Shown here: piece after piece, positions 17,989 to 26,240 of the stretch | Layout: each line of letters begins with the position of its first letter | Numbering within the stretch: position 1 is the stretch's first letter | Assembly: GCF_002082015.1 (NCBI RefSeq) | Contig: NZ_CP015109.1 | Location: 1,386,001-1,450,000, forward strand | Direction of reading: 5' to 3' | Length of the DNA: 64,000 nucleotides | DNA from: Sporosarcina ureae | Lineage (GTDB): Bacteria > Bacillota > Bacilli > Bacillales_A > Planococcaceae | Translations under genes and position numbers: made by a program | Notes under the pieces: generated by a model | Database searches by the model: none | What the model saw: only the letters and a program-made list of their open reading frames with translations | What the model was told of the DNA's origin: nothing

Positions 17989-18333
17989 ATGAAACGTAAT
18001 AGTATTGTATTTCTCATATCTCAATTGATAATTGTTATTTCTGTCTATTCAATTTACGGTAAACTCTCACTACTTGGCTATATTAATGCTTCCTTTTTCG
18101 TTAGTAGTTTCTTGCTATTCATTGGAGGGGTTGTGTTTGTTGTCCGTACCGGCTTCTTTGATTTCTTTATGAAAAGTTCGCGCAAAGTATTTGCTAGAAA
18201 GGGGCAAAGAGAGGCAATCGAATCTATGCGTGCCCCCTCTGAAGTACTGTCAGCGAGCCCTGCTTGGTTGTTCCTTGCAGGGATGCCAACCTTTATTTTA
18301 ATGATGGTGGCGCTTATCTTATACTATCTATAA
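17989..18333 (+). CDS. DUF3899 family membrane protein
   Basis: 114 residues with three membrane segments (about 5-22, 30-52 and 93-113). The stretch INASFFVSSFLLFIGGVVFVVRTGFFDFFMKSSRK matches the DUF3899 pattern of small Bacillales membrane proteins (IN-S-F-hydrophobic-G-FFD-F). Function unknown. The start at 17989 follows AGAAGGA; an upstream ATG at 17971 lies before that site. Divergent from oppA and ended by a strong terminator. Confidence 0.75.
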   Translation: MKRNSIVFLISQLIIVISVYSIYGKLSLLGYINASFFVSSFLLFIGGVVFVVRTGFFDFFMKSSRKVFARKGQREAIESMRAPSEVLSASPAWLFLAGMPTFILMMVALILYYL

Positions 18334-18375
18334 AAAATCTCGGCACTTCCGATAAAGGAGATGCCGAGATTTTTA
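18332..18375. terminator. Bidirectional terminator
   Basis: AAAAATCTCGGCA pairs with TGCCGAGATTTTT around a 16-base loop. It starts at the DUF3899 gene stop; the convergent YusW-like gene ends at 18429. Confidence 0.85.
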
Positions 18376-18428
18376 GTTTATTAATATACTTTATACAAAT
18401 GATCCCAACTATCTTTGGAAAGTTGTGA

Positions 18429-18986
18429 TCATTTACGATCTTCTATCTTCAGCTTACTTCCATCATTGAATTTAATTTCCACTTCAAATTCTTGATAGTC
18501 CGCTTGAAGATTAAAAGCATTTAGTATGTCATCAATTGTTTCTTGTTGTGAGCTATCTTTTGTCACATCTAGACTTTTCACTTTTGAATATACATCATCA
18601 AATGCTTCCTGACCTGTCAAATACATTTCATTTAGTTCATCTTCTACTTTAGCTTTAATTGGTTCGTTCTCATCTTGTTCAATTTCCGCTTCATATTCTT
18701 TGTCGTTACCGTAAGAAACCTCCAATTCGATCTCTTTAAATGAGAGCTTGTCCATGTCTGCTTGCATATCCTTTGTTGCTGAGTCAGCGGTGGAGTCTGT
18801 TGCAGTATCGGGAGCAGCATCAGCATTATTTTGATTTGTAGTATCAGTAGCTGGCTCCAACGGTTGCTCTACTGGAGGATTAACTGCATTAGAATTCTCT
18901 TCTACTTTATCATCTGTCGCATCCGTTCCACATCCCGCCAATGCTAGCGCCACGACTGATGCTCCTGTTATTACCAAACGTTTCAT
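18429..18986 (-). CDS. YusW-like lipoprotein
   Basis: 185 residues. A signal peptide ends in ALAGC (C19), followed by a low-complexity Asp/Thr/Asn/Ala linker (about residues 20-72) and a C-terminal domain (SFKEIELEVSYGNDKEYEAEIE, then FEVEIKFNDGSKLKIED) that matches the YusW family. The mature protein should be anchored on the outer face of the membrane. Function unknown. ATG follows AGGAGGAATATTTC. Confidence 0.8.
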   Translation of the reverse strand: MKRLVITGASVVALALAGCGTDATDDKVEENSNAVNPPVEQPLEPATDTTNQNNADAAPDTATDSTADSATKDMQADMDKLSFKEIELEVSYGNDKEYEAEIEQDENEPIKAKVEDELNEMYLTGQEAFDDVYSKVKSLDVTKDSSQQETIDDILNAFNLQADYQEFEVEIKFNDGSKLKIEDRK

Positions 18987-19101
18987 GAAATATTCCTCCT
19001 AAATGACATAGTACTTTTTAGTGGTTCCCTATTTTGCTACTTCCCAAACGGTTAGTTTTATTTAATGAAGGGTATGTTGGTAAGTATAGGAGTGATATCA
19101 A

Positions 19102-20001
19102 ATGAACAATCAGAAACCCATAACTGCTGTCGAAGCAATTGATTCCATTGAATCAACATTCCATACAGAAAACCATTTACGACGTGCGCATGCGACCGGT
19201 ATCGCATTTGATGCAACTTTCCAACCAACCGGGGCGGCTGTTCCTTGGACTACAGCCGCTCATCTACAAAAAGCTGAAGTTCCCACTGTTGTGCGTTTTT
19301 CTCACAGTTCTACAGATCCAAACTCAACTAAACGATTGAATCCAATTAAAGGTATGGCCGTGCGTTTTCAATTACCTGATCATACATACACAAATTTAAC
19401 AATGGTCAATGTACCAATATTCATCAGCAAAACTCCAGAAGCCTTTATTCGTCTACTACAAGCATTCGACTCAACCAGTACATGGTCACAACGAATAGAT
19501 GCACTTATGCATAATACAGAGTACAAAGCTTTTGGTTCAATTTTAAAAGAACTGAAACCGTTTCGTAATTTCGAATCTCTTCATTACTACTCTATTCATG
19601 CGTATTTTTTAAAGAACGACGATCTAGAGAGACAAGCTGTCCGTTTTGAATGGCAACCTTTTATACAAAACAATGAAAATACTACTAGTAATTCTATGGA
19701 AAATGAACTCATTCATAAAGTGCAACAAGGACATCCTGTACGTTTTCGCTTACGTATGCAGCTAGCTGAACAAGGGGATGAAACAGCTGATCCCACCATC
19801 GCCTGGCCAGATGATCGAAAATTAATTGAAGCAGGAATCCTTACACTGCACTCACTACGTACAGATAATGCAGAGTCCTTTGTCTTTGATCCAACAGTTA
19901 CTATAAAAGGTATAGAATGCAGTGATGATCCCGTATTACACTTCCGTTCCGCAGCGTACGATGAATCTGCTAAACGACGTGGCGTCAAAAATAGCATGTA
20001 A
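19102..20001 (+). CDS. Catalase-related heme peroxidase
   Basis: 299 residues, well short of the 480 or more of true catalases. The distal histidine lies in RRAHATGIAF (H30), VVRFSHSSTDPN is the conserved substrate-channel segment, and RSAAYDESAKRR near the C-terminus supplies the proximal heme tyrosine pattern (R-x3-Y). This fits SrpA-like catalase-related peroxidases, which lack the C-terminal catalase domains and use organic peroxides or H2O2. ATG follows AGGAGTGATATCAA. No signal peptide. Single gene. Confidence 0.85.
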   Translation: MNNQKPITAVEAIDSIESTFHTENHLRRAHATGIAFDATFQPTGAAVPWTTAAHLQKAEVPTVVRFSHSSTDPNSTKRLNPIKGMAVRFQLPDHTYTNLTMVNVPIFISKTPEAFIRLLQAFDSTSTWSQRIDALMHNTEYKAFGSILKELKPFRNFESLHYYSIHAYFLKNDDLERQAVRFEWQPFIQNNENTTSNSMENELIHKVQQGHPVRFRLRMQLAEQGDETADPTIAWPDDRKLIEAGILTLHSLRTDNAESFVFDPTVTIKGIECSDDPVLHFRSAAYDESAKRRGVKNSM

Positions 20002-20080
20002 GCATTACTAGATTAACATAATACAAGTGACGATAAGATAGTATTCACTCTTTCTATTTTCACTAAAAAACTTACAATAT

Positions 20081-20188
20081 TAGGGATGACTTATTTAGGC
20101 TTTATTTCATTAGAAAGTCTATAATCATTTAGAAAATCAAGTACTTACCTTGTTACTATTACCAAGTCATCCTAAACTTGATTTTTTC
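20081..20188 (+). promoter_or_regulatory. Structured leader with terminator upstream of NCS1 permease
   Basis: AAAATCAAGT (20133-20142) pairs with ACTTGATTTT (20176-20185), which is followed by TT: a terminator-like stem with a 33-base loop. GGATGACTT (20084-20092) pairs with AAGTCATCC (20164-20172), which lies inside that loop. The two pairings interlock, so they form either a pseudoknot or alternative structures, as in attenuators. It may only be the end of the catalase-related transcript. No known riboswitch class matched by eye. Confidence 0.45.
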
Positions 20189-20317
20189 ATTATGTTTTTG
20201 TTAAACTAATACCGTGTCGATTCAAAGGACGAACCAATATCATCATCCTATATGATTAAGAACGTGCTAGCTAAGCAGCCAGAGGGGTTGACTATTTATT
20301 ACGAGGAGCTGATGTGT

Positions 20318-21724
20318 ATGACAACAGAAAAAGAAAAAGTACTGGGGACTATAGAAGATGTTGACACAGAAAAGGATTATTCCTTAGATCGTGTACCTTT
20401 AGAAGACCGTAATAAAGGTTGGCTGAGCATTACGAACATTACGTTCGGGATTGCAACTGCCATCTTTTATTTTCAAATGGGTAGCGTCATGGCTTTGCAA
20501 TTCGGTGCACCAAACGCTATCGTTTCGGCTATTTACGCCATCATAGTAGCTGGATTGCTTGGTACTGTGATTGCCTATTTATCCGCAAAATCAGGCATGA
20601 ATGTTAACCTTTTATCACGGAGTGGTGGATTTGGTTATATTGGCTCTTCGCTAACTTCATTAATATACGCCTCAAACTTTATTATGTATTGTGCGTTTGA
20701 AGGGTTGATTCTAGTATCTGCAGTTCACTATTTCACGCCTGACTTTCCTAAGTGGATTTTGATTGTGATTTTCGGAACGCTTGTTATTCCACTGAACTGG
20801 TTCGGAATCGAGCAGCTGGACAAACTTCAAAAATGGTCCATGCCAGTATTTATGATATTCCTAGTTGCCGCGATTGTCGTTTCGTTCATCAAACCGGCAG
20901 TTTACACTGGATCTGTGTTCTCCTATATGCCTGAAGGTGTTCAGTTTGGAGGGACAGCATTATTGTTCTGTATCGGGATGCACAATGGAATTATGGGACT
21001 GACTGCTCTACTAGCTTCAGACTATGCTCGTTTCCTAAAACCATCTGATCGAAAATTCGGTTCAATTGCAATCGGTTTCATTCCACAGATTTTCTGTTAT
21101 GGAGTAATGGGCGGACTTGGTATTTGGTTCGGTGTGCGATTCTTAGAAAAAGATCCCGGTGTATACATCGTCTTATTGCTAGGAATTGGCGGTGCATTAT
21201 TTACGATGCTGACACAGTTACGAATTAACGTAACCAATATATACAGTAGCTCCCTTTCGCTATCAAACTTCTTTGAGAATGTATTTCGGTTCACGCCTGG
21301 CCGTAGATTCTGGGTAGTCATCTCAGCTACAAGTGCGATTTTACTGATGCTTGGTGGAATCGTAGATCATCTAGATACTGTCATGACTTTCCAAGGTGTG
21401 TTTCTATTTTCCTGGGCTGCCATTCTGGTGACGGATGCATTGGTTGTCAAAAAGTGGTTGAAGATCGGTCCAACTTATTATGTATCGAGGCAAGAATATT
21501 TGTATAAATGGAATCCTGTCGGTGTCGCTTCGTTACTAATAGCCAGTACATTTGGGGCCATCGCAGCGTCTGGTTATCTCGGCATATTCCTGCAATCTAC
21601 AGCCGCATTCGTCGCTTCCATACTGGCCGCGATATTGACAGTAGTAATCGCTATATATACAAAAGGTAAATATTACTTAGTACGTGAACCAAATGATATT
21701 ACAGCAGATGATAAATTAGGGTAA
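20318..21724 (+). CDS. NCS1 family permease (purine/cytosine type)
   Basis: 468 residues, twelve predicted membrane helices. The start of the membrane domain (ITFGIATAIFYFQMGSVMALQFGAPNAI, and LLSRSGGFGYIGSSLTS further on) fits the nucleobase:cation symporter-1 family, whose members import cytosine, purines, hydantoins or allantoin. The ATG at 20318 has GAGGAG nine bases upstream, while a longer frame from 20252 has none. No nucleobase catabolic gene is next to it, so the substrate is open. A strong terminator follows the stop. Confidence 0.85.
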   Translation: MTTEKEKVLGTIEDVDTEKDYSLDRVPLEDRNKGWLSITNITFGIATAIFYFQMGSVMALQFGAPNAIVSAIYAIIVAGLLGTVIAYLSAKSGMNVNLLSRSGGFGYIGSSLTSLIYASNFIMYCAFEGLILVSAVHYFTPDFPKWILIVIFGTLVIPLNWFGIEQLDKLQKWSMPVFMIFLVAAIVVSFIKPAVYTGSVFSYMPEGVQFGGTALLFCIGMHNGIMGLTALLASDYARFLKPSDRKFGSIAIGFIPQIFCYGVMGGLGIWFGVRFLEKDPGVYIVLLLGIGGALFTMLTQLRINVTNIYSSSLSLSNFFENVFRFTPGRRFWVVISATSAILLMLGGIVDHLDTVMTFQGVFLFSWAAILVTDALVVKKWLKIGPTYYVSRQEYLYKWNPVGVASLLIASTFGAIAASGYLGIFLQSTAAFVASILAAILTVVIAIYTKGKYYLVREPNDITADDKLG

Positions 21725-21739
21725 TAATGAGCTACTGTT

Positions 21740-21776
21740 AAAACCAGGACTTCTGAACAGAAGTTCTGGTTTTCTT
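21740..21776 (+). terminator. Terminator after the permease gene
   Basis: 16-bp stem AAAACCAGGACTTCTG/CAGAAGTTCTGGTTTT (one G-T pair) with a two-base loop, followed by CTT. It abuts the ATG of the next small ORF. Confidence 0.8.
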
Positions 21777-22028
21777 ATGTATAAATCAATAAAACAACTT
21801 AACAGTTTAGCTCAAAGCGAAATAGACTACGCTAATGCCACAGGTAAGCAAGCACGCGTAGCAATAGAAACTAGTAAATCTTCTGAAGGTGACTACCTAT
21901 CTTTCTTTGGTAAAAATAATGCGTATATGGAGAAACAATTAAAGGAAGTAGAACGTTCATTTAATCACTCTGAAGAATTCCGTGGGATTGCTATCCATTC
22001 ATTAGAAAGCTGGATGAAACGTAAATAA
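21777..22028 (+). CDS. Hypothetical protein, 83 residues
   Basis: An ATG ORF that begins one base after the permease terminator hairpin and has no Shine-Dalgarno sequence. The composition is protein-like (QLNSLAQSEIDYANATGKQARVAIE, then FFGKNNAYMEKQLKEVERSF), soluble and helical. If real it may be translated from a leaderless or processed transcript; alternatively its true start has been lost. No family recognised. Confidence 0.45.
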   Translation: MYKSIKQLNSLAQSEIDYANATGKQARVAIETSKSSEGDYLSFFGKNNAYMEKQLKEVERSFNHSEEFRGIAIHSLESWMKRK

Positions 22029-22035
22029 TATATGA

Positions 22036-22065
22036 AGAAAAGCCGTCTCGTTAAGGAGACGGCTT
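22036..22065 (-). terminator. Terminator after flavin reductase gene
   Basis: AAGCCGTCTC (22040-22049) pairs with GAGACGGCTT (22056-22065), loop GTTAAG; on the reverse strand TTTTCTTC follows. It probably also ends the 83-residue ORF. Confidence 0.8.
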
Positions 22066-22093
22066 ACTATATAAGGGTCTGCATGCTTCAAAT

Positions 22094-22606
22094 TCATGCT
22101 TTGTCATCTTGTTGATAAAAAACAGGTGGCACAGATCCAAACACTCTACGGTGATATAGCATAGGATCTTTATTTTTCTCTACTTGAAGATCTACTACTT
22201 CTCCAATAATGATCGTGTGGTCTCCCGCTTCAATCGTTTGGAAAGTCTTACACTCAAACACCCCGAATGCATCTTCAATAATGGGTACGCCATTGTCCGA
22301 CATTTCCCATTTACAAGTAGAGAAACGATCTTCTACACGGCTCGCGAATGTACTACATAGCTCTTTTTGATCTCCCGCAAGTACGTGTACAGCAAATTTG
22401 CCACCTTCTGTGAATGCTTTTATGGAAGATACCTTATGATCAATAGACCATAAGAGAAGCATTGGATCCAAAGATACGGAAGCGAACGAGTTTACCGTCA
22501 GTCCAACTGGTGTACCATCTTCAGTTACTGCAGTAACAACTGTTACACCAGTTGGATAATTCCCCATAATTTCTTTAAATAGATTCTGTTGTTCTTCTTT
22601 TTTCAT
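22094..22606 (-). CDS. Flavin reductase family protein (FMN split barrel)
   Basis: 170 residues. The HpaC-like flavin reductase domain is shown by YPTGVTVVTA, GLTVNSFASVSLDPMLLLWSID (flavin-binding strand), FAVHVLAGDQ and GDHTIIIGEVVDL. Such proteins reduce FMN or FAD with NAD(P)H for a partner monooxygenase; no monooxygenase is in the window. ATG follows AAAGGAG. The ATGA at its start overlaps the end of a short, apparently decayed upstream reading frame. Confidence 0.88.
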   Translation of the reverse strand: MKKEEQQNLFKEIMGNYPTGVTVVTAVTEDGTPVGLTVNSFASVSLDPMLLLWSIDHKVSSIKAFTEGGKFAVHVLAGDQKELCSTFASRVEDRFSTCKWEMSDNGVPIIEDAFGVFECKTFQTIEAGDHTIIIGEVVDLQVEKNKDPMLYHRRVFGSVPPVFYQQDDKA

Positions 22607-22806
22607 GAAATATTCTCTCCTTTATAAATAAGCCAATTCAAATAACGGATCAAGTCCATCACATTTGAAATAGGCATCTCTCTATCCATCATAGCACTTT
22701 CAACTTCATTCTTCAGTTTTTCTACTCGTTGTTTAGTTTTTTCTAGTTTATGTACCTGTACAACTGTTTGCTATCTTCTTCGCTATATTCGTTATCAGTA
22801 CTAAAG
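22603..22806 (-). pseudogene. Decayed small gene upstream of flavin reductase
   Basis: Two coding-like stretches sit in different frames. The first reads STDNEYSEEDSKQLYRYIN and stops. One frame over it continues KLEKTKQRVEKLKNEVE, then MMDREMPISNVMDLIRYLNWLIYKGENIS, ending TGA inside the flavin reductase ATG. The join suggests a frameshifted gene of about 65 codons. The upstream part has no start codon. A 29-residue ORF from ATG 22692 could still be translated and coupled to the reductase. Confidence 0.4.
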
Positions 22807-22898
22807 AATTACTTATAGATTTACATGTTTACAAAATATAAATAAGGATATTATTAATATATGCAAGACTATCAAACATCTAGAGGAGGACATTTACA

Positions 22899-23165
22899 AT
22901 GGACTTAAATAAACTAAAGAAAAACAATTTATTAAAGGTAGGAGCAGCTGCCATTCTTTCTGTTGGCGTCCTTAGCGCTTGTGGAGACGATGACCCAGTG
23001 ATCGATGATAATGATGATGTAGAAGTAGATCAACCAGCTGATGTTACACCAGATGATGATGTGGATGTAGATATGGATGAATCAGAAGATGGTACGACAA
23101 ACGACGATGTAGATGTAGATGAGCCAGAAGTAGATACGGAACCAGCTGTTGAAGAAGAAAGTTAA
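22899..23165 (+). CDS. Aspartate-rich lipoprotein, 88 residues
   Basis: N-terminal basic region and hydrophobic core end in LSAC (C27), a lipobox. The remaining 60 residues are almost all Asp, Glu, Val, Pro and Thr (repeats of DDDVDVD and DDVDVDEP), strongly acidic. It should be a short lipid-anchored polyanion outside the membrane, perhaps cation-binding; that is inference. ATG follows AGAGGAGGACATTTACA. A strong terminator follows. Confidence 0.7.
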   Translation: MDLNKLKKNNLLKVGAAAILSVGVLSACGDDDPVIDDNDDVEVDQPADVTPDDDVDVDMDESEDGTTNDDVDVDEPEVDTEPAVEEES

Positions 23166-23196
23166 TGAAAAATAATCAATAGTACCGACGTTAAGT

Positions 23197-23233
23197 CCCT
23201 GAAATCGATTACGTAATTTCAGGGGCTTTTTTT
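23197..23233 (+). terminator. Terminator after Asp-rich lipoprotein gene
   Basis: CCCTGAAAT pairs with ATTTCAGGG around a ten-base loop, followed by GCTTTTTTT. Confidence 0.85.
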
Positions 23234-23390
23234 ACACAACAATATATTCTGATAATTCTATCAATAATGCATTTTATTTCAATCTATAAAAAGTCTTTAT
23301 TATGTATAATCTCTACCCATTCATCACAATATGATACGTAGTAGGGCTTTGGTAAAATTTGAAAGTCATATGTACAAGGAGGAGAACAAC

Positions 23391-24224
23391 GTGACAGAAC
23401 CTAGACAACCTGAAGATACACAAAATGGGATCAGTCGTAGAAATTTCATGAAAAATACCGGCTTATTGGCTGGAGGTCTAGTTGGTGGAACATTATTCGG
23501 TGGTCTATTGACTAATCAGCTCCAAAAACCAGGCGAATCTACAGACTCAGGGAAAGAAGATGGCCATTTACTCGAAGCACGGATATTTTTCAGTAATAGC
23601 GAGGACTTTCTTATCCTATCCGCTGCTACTGAAAGGTTATTTCCGAAAGACGATTTAGGCCCAGGCGCTATTGAACTAGGCGTACCCTACTTTATCGACC
23701 GACAACTTGCCGGCGAATGGGGTACGAACGCAAAGGAATATATGAAAGGGCCGTTTTTGCAGACAGGTGCCGTCGATGCATATGAAAACCAAGAAGACAT
23801 GGACCAAGACAAAGGACCCAATGCTGAAACGCAAATACCTACACCAGCCGTTAGATATCAAACTCCTATGACAAGAGGAGAGATCTTCCTAGAAGGTGTA
23901 CATGCATTAGAAAAAACAGCACAGGAGAAATTCGAAACGAATTTTCCTAAGCTAGAGTCAGAGCAACAAGATGAAATTTTGCAGATGTTCGAAGAGGGAA
24001 AAGCGAGGATGAACGGAGTTGCTTCGACGACGTTCTTCAATCTACTATTACAAACCACTATAGAAGGTGCGTATGCTGACCCAGTCTATGGCGGGAACCG
24101 CAATATGGACGGCTGGAGGATGAAGGAATACCCTGGTCCGCGTATGAGCTACACGGCAGAAATTGAAGCAGAAGACTTCATCGTAATGAAACCTGAAAGT
24201 TTACGGAATTACCAAGGACACTGA
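23391..24224 (+). CDS. Gluconate 2-dehydrogenase subunit 3 family protein
   Basis: 277 residues. The start is a GTG at 23391 behind AAGGAGGAG; a longer frame from 23331 would bury that site. A twin-arginine signal (SRRNFMKNTGLLAGGLVGG) lies near residue 15-35, so the folded complex is exported. The body (LSAATERLFPKDDLGPGAIELGVPYFIDRQLAGEWG) matches the small subunit family of membrane GMC dehydrogenases. It lies 17 bases ahead of the GMC flavoprotein gene and probably carries it out through the Tat path. Confidence 0.88.
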   Translation: MTEPRQPEDTQNGISRRNFMKNTGLLAGGLVGGTLFGGLLTNQLQKPGESTDSGKEDGHLLEARIFFSNSEDFLILSAATERLFPKDDLGPGAIELGVPYFIDRQLAGEWGTNAKEYMKGPFLQTGAVDAYENQEDMDQDKGPNAETQIPTPAVRYQTPMTRGEIFLEGVHALEKTAQEKFETNFPKLESEQQDEILQMFEEGKARMNGVASTTFFNLLLQTTIEGAYADPVYGGNRNMDGWRMKEYPGPRMSYTAEIEAEDFIVMKPESLRNYQGH

Positions 24225-24241
24225 TAACAGGAGGAACTCAT

Positions 24242-25987
24242 ATGGCGAAAAAATTAAAAAAAGTAGATGTAGTTGTAGTCGGAAGCGGTTGGGCAGGAGG
24301 AGTAGTTTCTGCCGAGCTAGCGAAAGCCGGCTATCAAGTAGTCACGCTGGAACGGGGTAAAAAGCAGGACCGACAAGACTATATTGGTGTTAAAGATGAA
24401 TTACGTTATACAAATCGTTACGAGATGATGCAAAATCTATCACCTGAAACCATTACATCACGGGTGAAAATGGAAGACACCGCTCTTCCTGTCCGCACGA
24501 GAGCAGAAATGATGGCTGGGACTGATTTAGGTGGAGGTAGTGTGCACTGGGCAGGTGCTACATATCGCTGGAGGGCTATCGACTTTGAATTACGTTCAAA
24601 GACTATTGAACGGTATGGCAAAGAAAAAATTCCTGAAGGCATGACGATTCAAGACTGGGGTATCACGTATGATGAAATGGAACCTTATTACGATAAATGG
24701 GAGAAAACTGCTGGAATTTCAGGAGAGCCTGATCCGCTTGGCGACAAGCGTTCAAATGATTATCCTAACCCTCCTATGCTTGCATCACCTGCCGTGAAAT
24801 TGTTTAAAGAAACAGCAGAGAGAATGGGTTACCATCCATTCCAAGTTGCTTCCGGTAACTTATCACAAGCCTACACTAATCCCGACGGTGAAAAATTAAA
24901 TGCTTGTATGTTCTGCTCTTATTGTACGATGTACGGCTGTGATTTTACGGCTAAATCAGACCCATTGGCTACTGTTATTCCAACAGCACGAAAATCTGGA
25001 AACTGCGAAATTCGTACCAATTCTTTAGTACGACGTGTACTGCATCAAAATGGTAAAGCAACCGGTGTAATGTTTACTGATACACGAACAGGTATTGAAT
25101 ATGAACAACCAGCAGACGTTGTCGTACTAGGTGCATTTTCATTCACCAACAATCGCTTGTTGATGCTTTCAGAAATCGGGACGCAGTATGATCCAACAAC
25201 ACGCAAAGGAACCATTGGACGTAATTTTAATGGACAATTCAATATTACATTCTTAGGAGCAAGAGGGTTCTTTGAAAAGAAGAAGTTCAACCTCTACGCG
25301 GGCGCAGGTGCTCTTGGTGGTACTATGAGTGACTTTGCAGGTGATAACTTTGATCACTCTAATGTAGACTTCATAAATGGTGGCGGTATAGAATTACGAC
25401 AATATGGCGACGGAGCTATTTCATCAAACCATGTCCCACGTGGCACGCCAAAATGGGGATCTGAGTTTAAGAAGAATTCGGTCCATTATGCGAACCGTTC
25501 GCTAGTAGCATGGTATACACCCGCTGTTATGTCATGGTGGCATAATTATGTAGATTTAGACCCCACATACAAAGATGAATACGGAGATCCCTTATTACGT
25601 ATTACGAATCGTTACACGGATCATGACCGGAATATGGCCAAATTCGGGATTGAAAAGTGTAGTGAAATCATGAAAGAAATGGGTGCTGATATCGTCGATG
25701 AAGATGAAGTGCCTGAAGAGTTCGATCATATATATTCAGGTGGTCATTATGCGGGCGGAATTATTATGGGAGCCGACCCTGAAACCTCCGCAGTGAATAA
25801 CTATCTTCAAATGTGGGAAATGGATAACTTATTCGTAGTAGGCGGTTCAGCGTTCCCTCAATTCGGAGGACATCACCCCACTTCAACCATCGGTGCATTG
25901 GCATATCGTGCAGCTGAAGGTGTAGAGAAGTATTTAAAAGAAGGCGGGCAGCTTGCGGAAGCGAAGCAACAAACTTTAAACGCATAA
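24242..25987 (+). CDS. GMC oxidoreductase, gluconate 2-dehydrogenase flavoprotein type
   Basis: 581 residues. Residues 8-39 form the FAD dinucleotide fold (VVVGSGWAGGVVSAELAKAG, then LERGK). Cysteines C222, C225, C228 and C233 (ACMFCSYCTMYGC) form a cluster seen in sugar-oxidising GMC dehydrogenases that carry an Fe-S centre. The C-terminal GMC motif is GGSAFPQFGGHHPTSTIGALAYRAAEG with the active-site histidine pair region. It has no signal of its own and should be exported with subunit 3. No cytochrome c subunit gene follows; the electron acceptor is unclear. The sugar substrate is not predictable. Confidence 0.9.
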   Translation: MAKKLKKVDVVVVGSGWAGGVVSAELAKAGYQVVTLERGKKQDRQDYIGVKDELRYTNRYEMMQNLSPETITSRVKMEDTALPVRTRAEMMAGTDLGGGSVHWAGATYRWRAIDFELRSKTIERYGKEKIPEGMTIQDWGITYDEMEPYYDKWEKTAGISGEPDPLGDKRSNDYPNPPMLASPAVKLFKETAERMGYHPFQVASGNLSQAYTNPDGEKLNACMFCSYCTMYGCDFTAKSDPLATVIPTARKSGNCEIRTNSLVRRVLHQNGKATGVMFTDTRTGIEYEQPADVVVLGAFSFTNNRLLMLSEIGTQYDPTTRKGTIGRNFNGQFNITFLGARGFFEKKKFNLYAGAGALGGTMSDFAGDNFDHSNVDFINGGGIELRQYGDGAISSNHVPRGTPKWGSEFKKNSVHYANRSLVAWYTPAVMSWWHNYVDLDPTYKDEYGDPLLRITNRYTDHDRNMAKFGIEKCSEIMKEMGADIVDEDEVPEEFDHIYSGGHYAGGIIMGADPETSAVNNYLQMWEMDNLFVVGGSAFPQFGGHHPTSTIGALAYRAAEGVEKYLKEGGQLAEAKQQTLNA

Positions 25988-25994
25988 CGAGCTA

Positions 25995-26023
25995 AGCAGC
26001 CGGATCAATATCGGCTGCTTTTC
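25995..26023 (+). terminator. Terminator after GMC dehydrogenase gene
   Basis: AGCAGCCG (25995-26002) and CGGCTGCT (26012-26019) form an 8-bp stem, followed by TTTTCG. Confidence 0.8.
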
Positions 26024-26172
26024 GATCTGAATTTTCCATGATTTACACAGTGTATAAAATGTTGTGTATGTTATTTTTCTGACGTGGCTTGCATCAACCA
26101 CTTGTCATCGAATTTTCATTTGAAAAACACTTGAATGTATAATGCTAGTAAATCTCATCTATCCTAGAATAT

Positions 26173-26213
26173 AAAGTTCCGATTAGCAGTGTAACACTGC
26201 CGATCCGAACTTT
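26173..26213. repeat. Imperfect inverted repeat
   Basis: AAAGTTC and GAACTTT close a hairpin whose inner part is CAGTGT/ACACTG. It lies just beyond the broken end of the pseudogene at 26241. It could be a former terminator of that gene. The region 26024-26172 shows no gene. Confidence 0.5.
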
Positions 26214-26240
26214 ATTACCGCATATTAGAAGCAACAACAC

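Noticed and set aside
20002-20130. Guanine/purine riboswitch before the NCS1 permease
   Set aside because: The conserved purine-switch core sequences are not present; only unassigned pairings were found.
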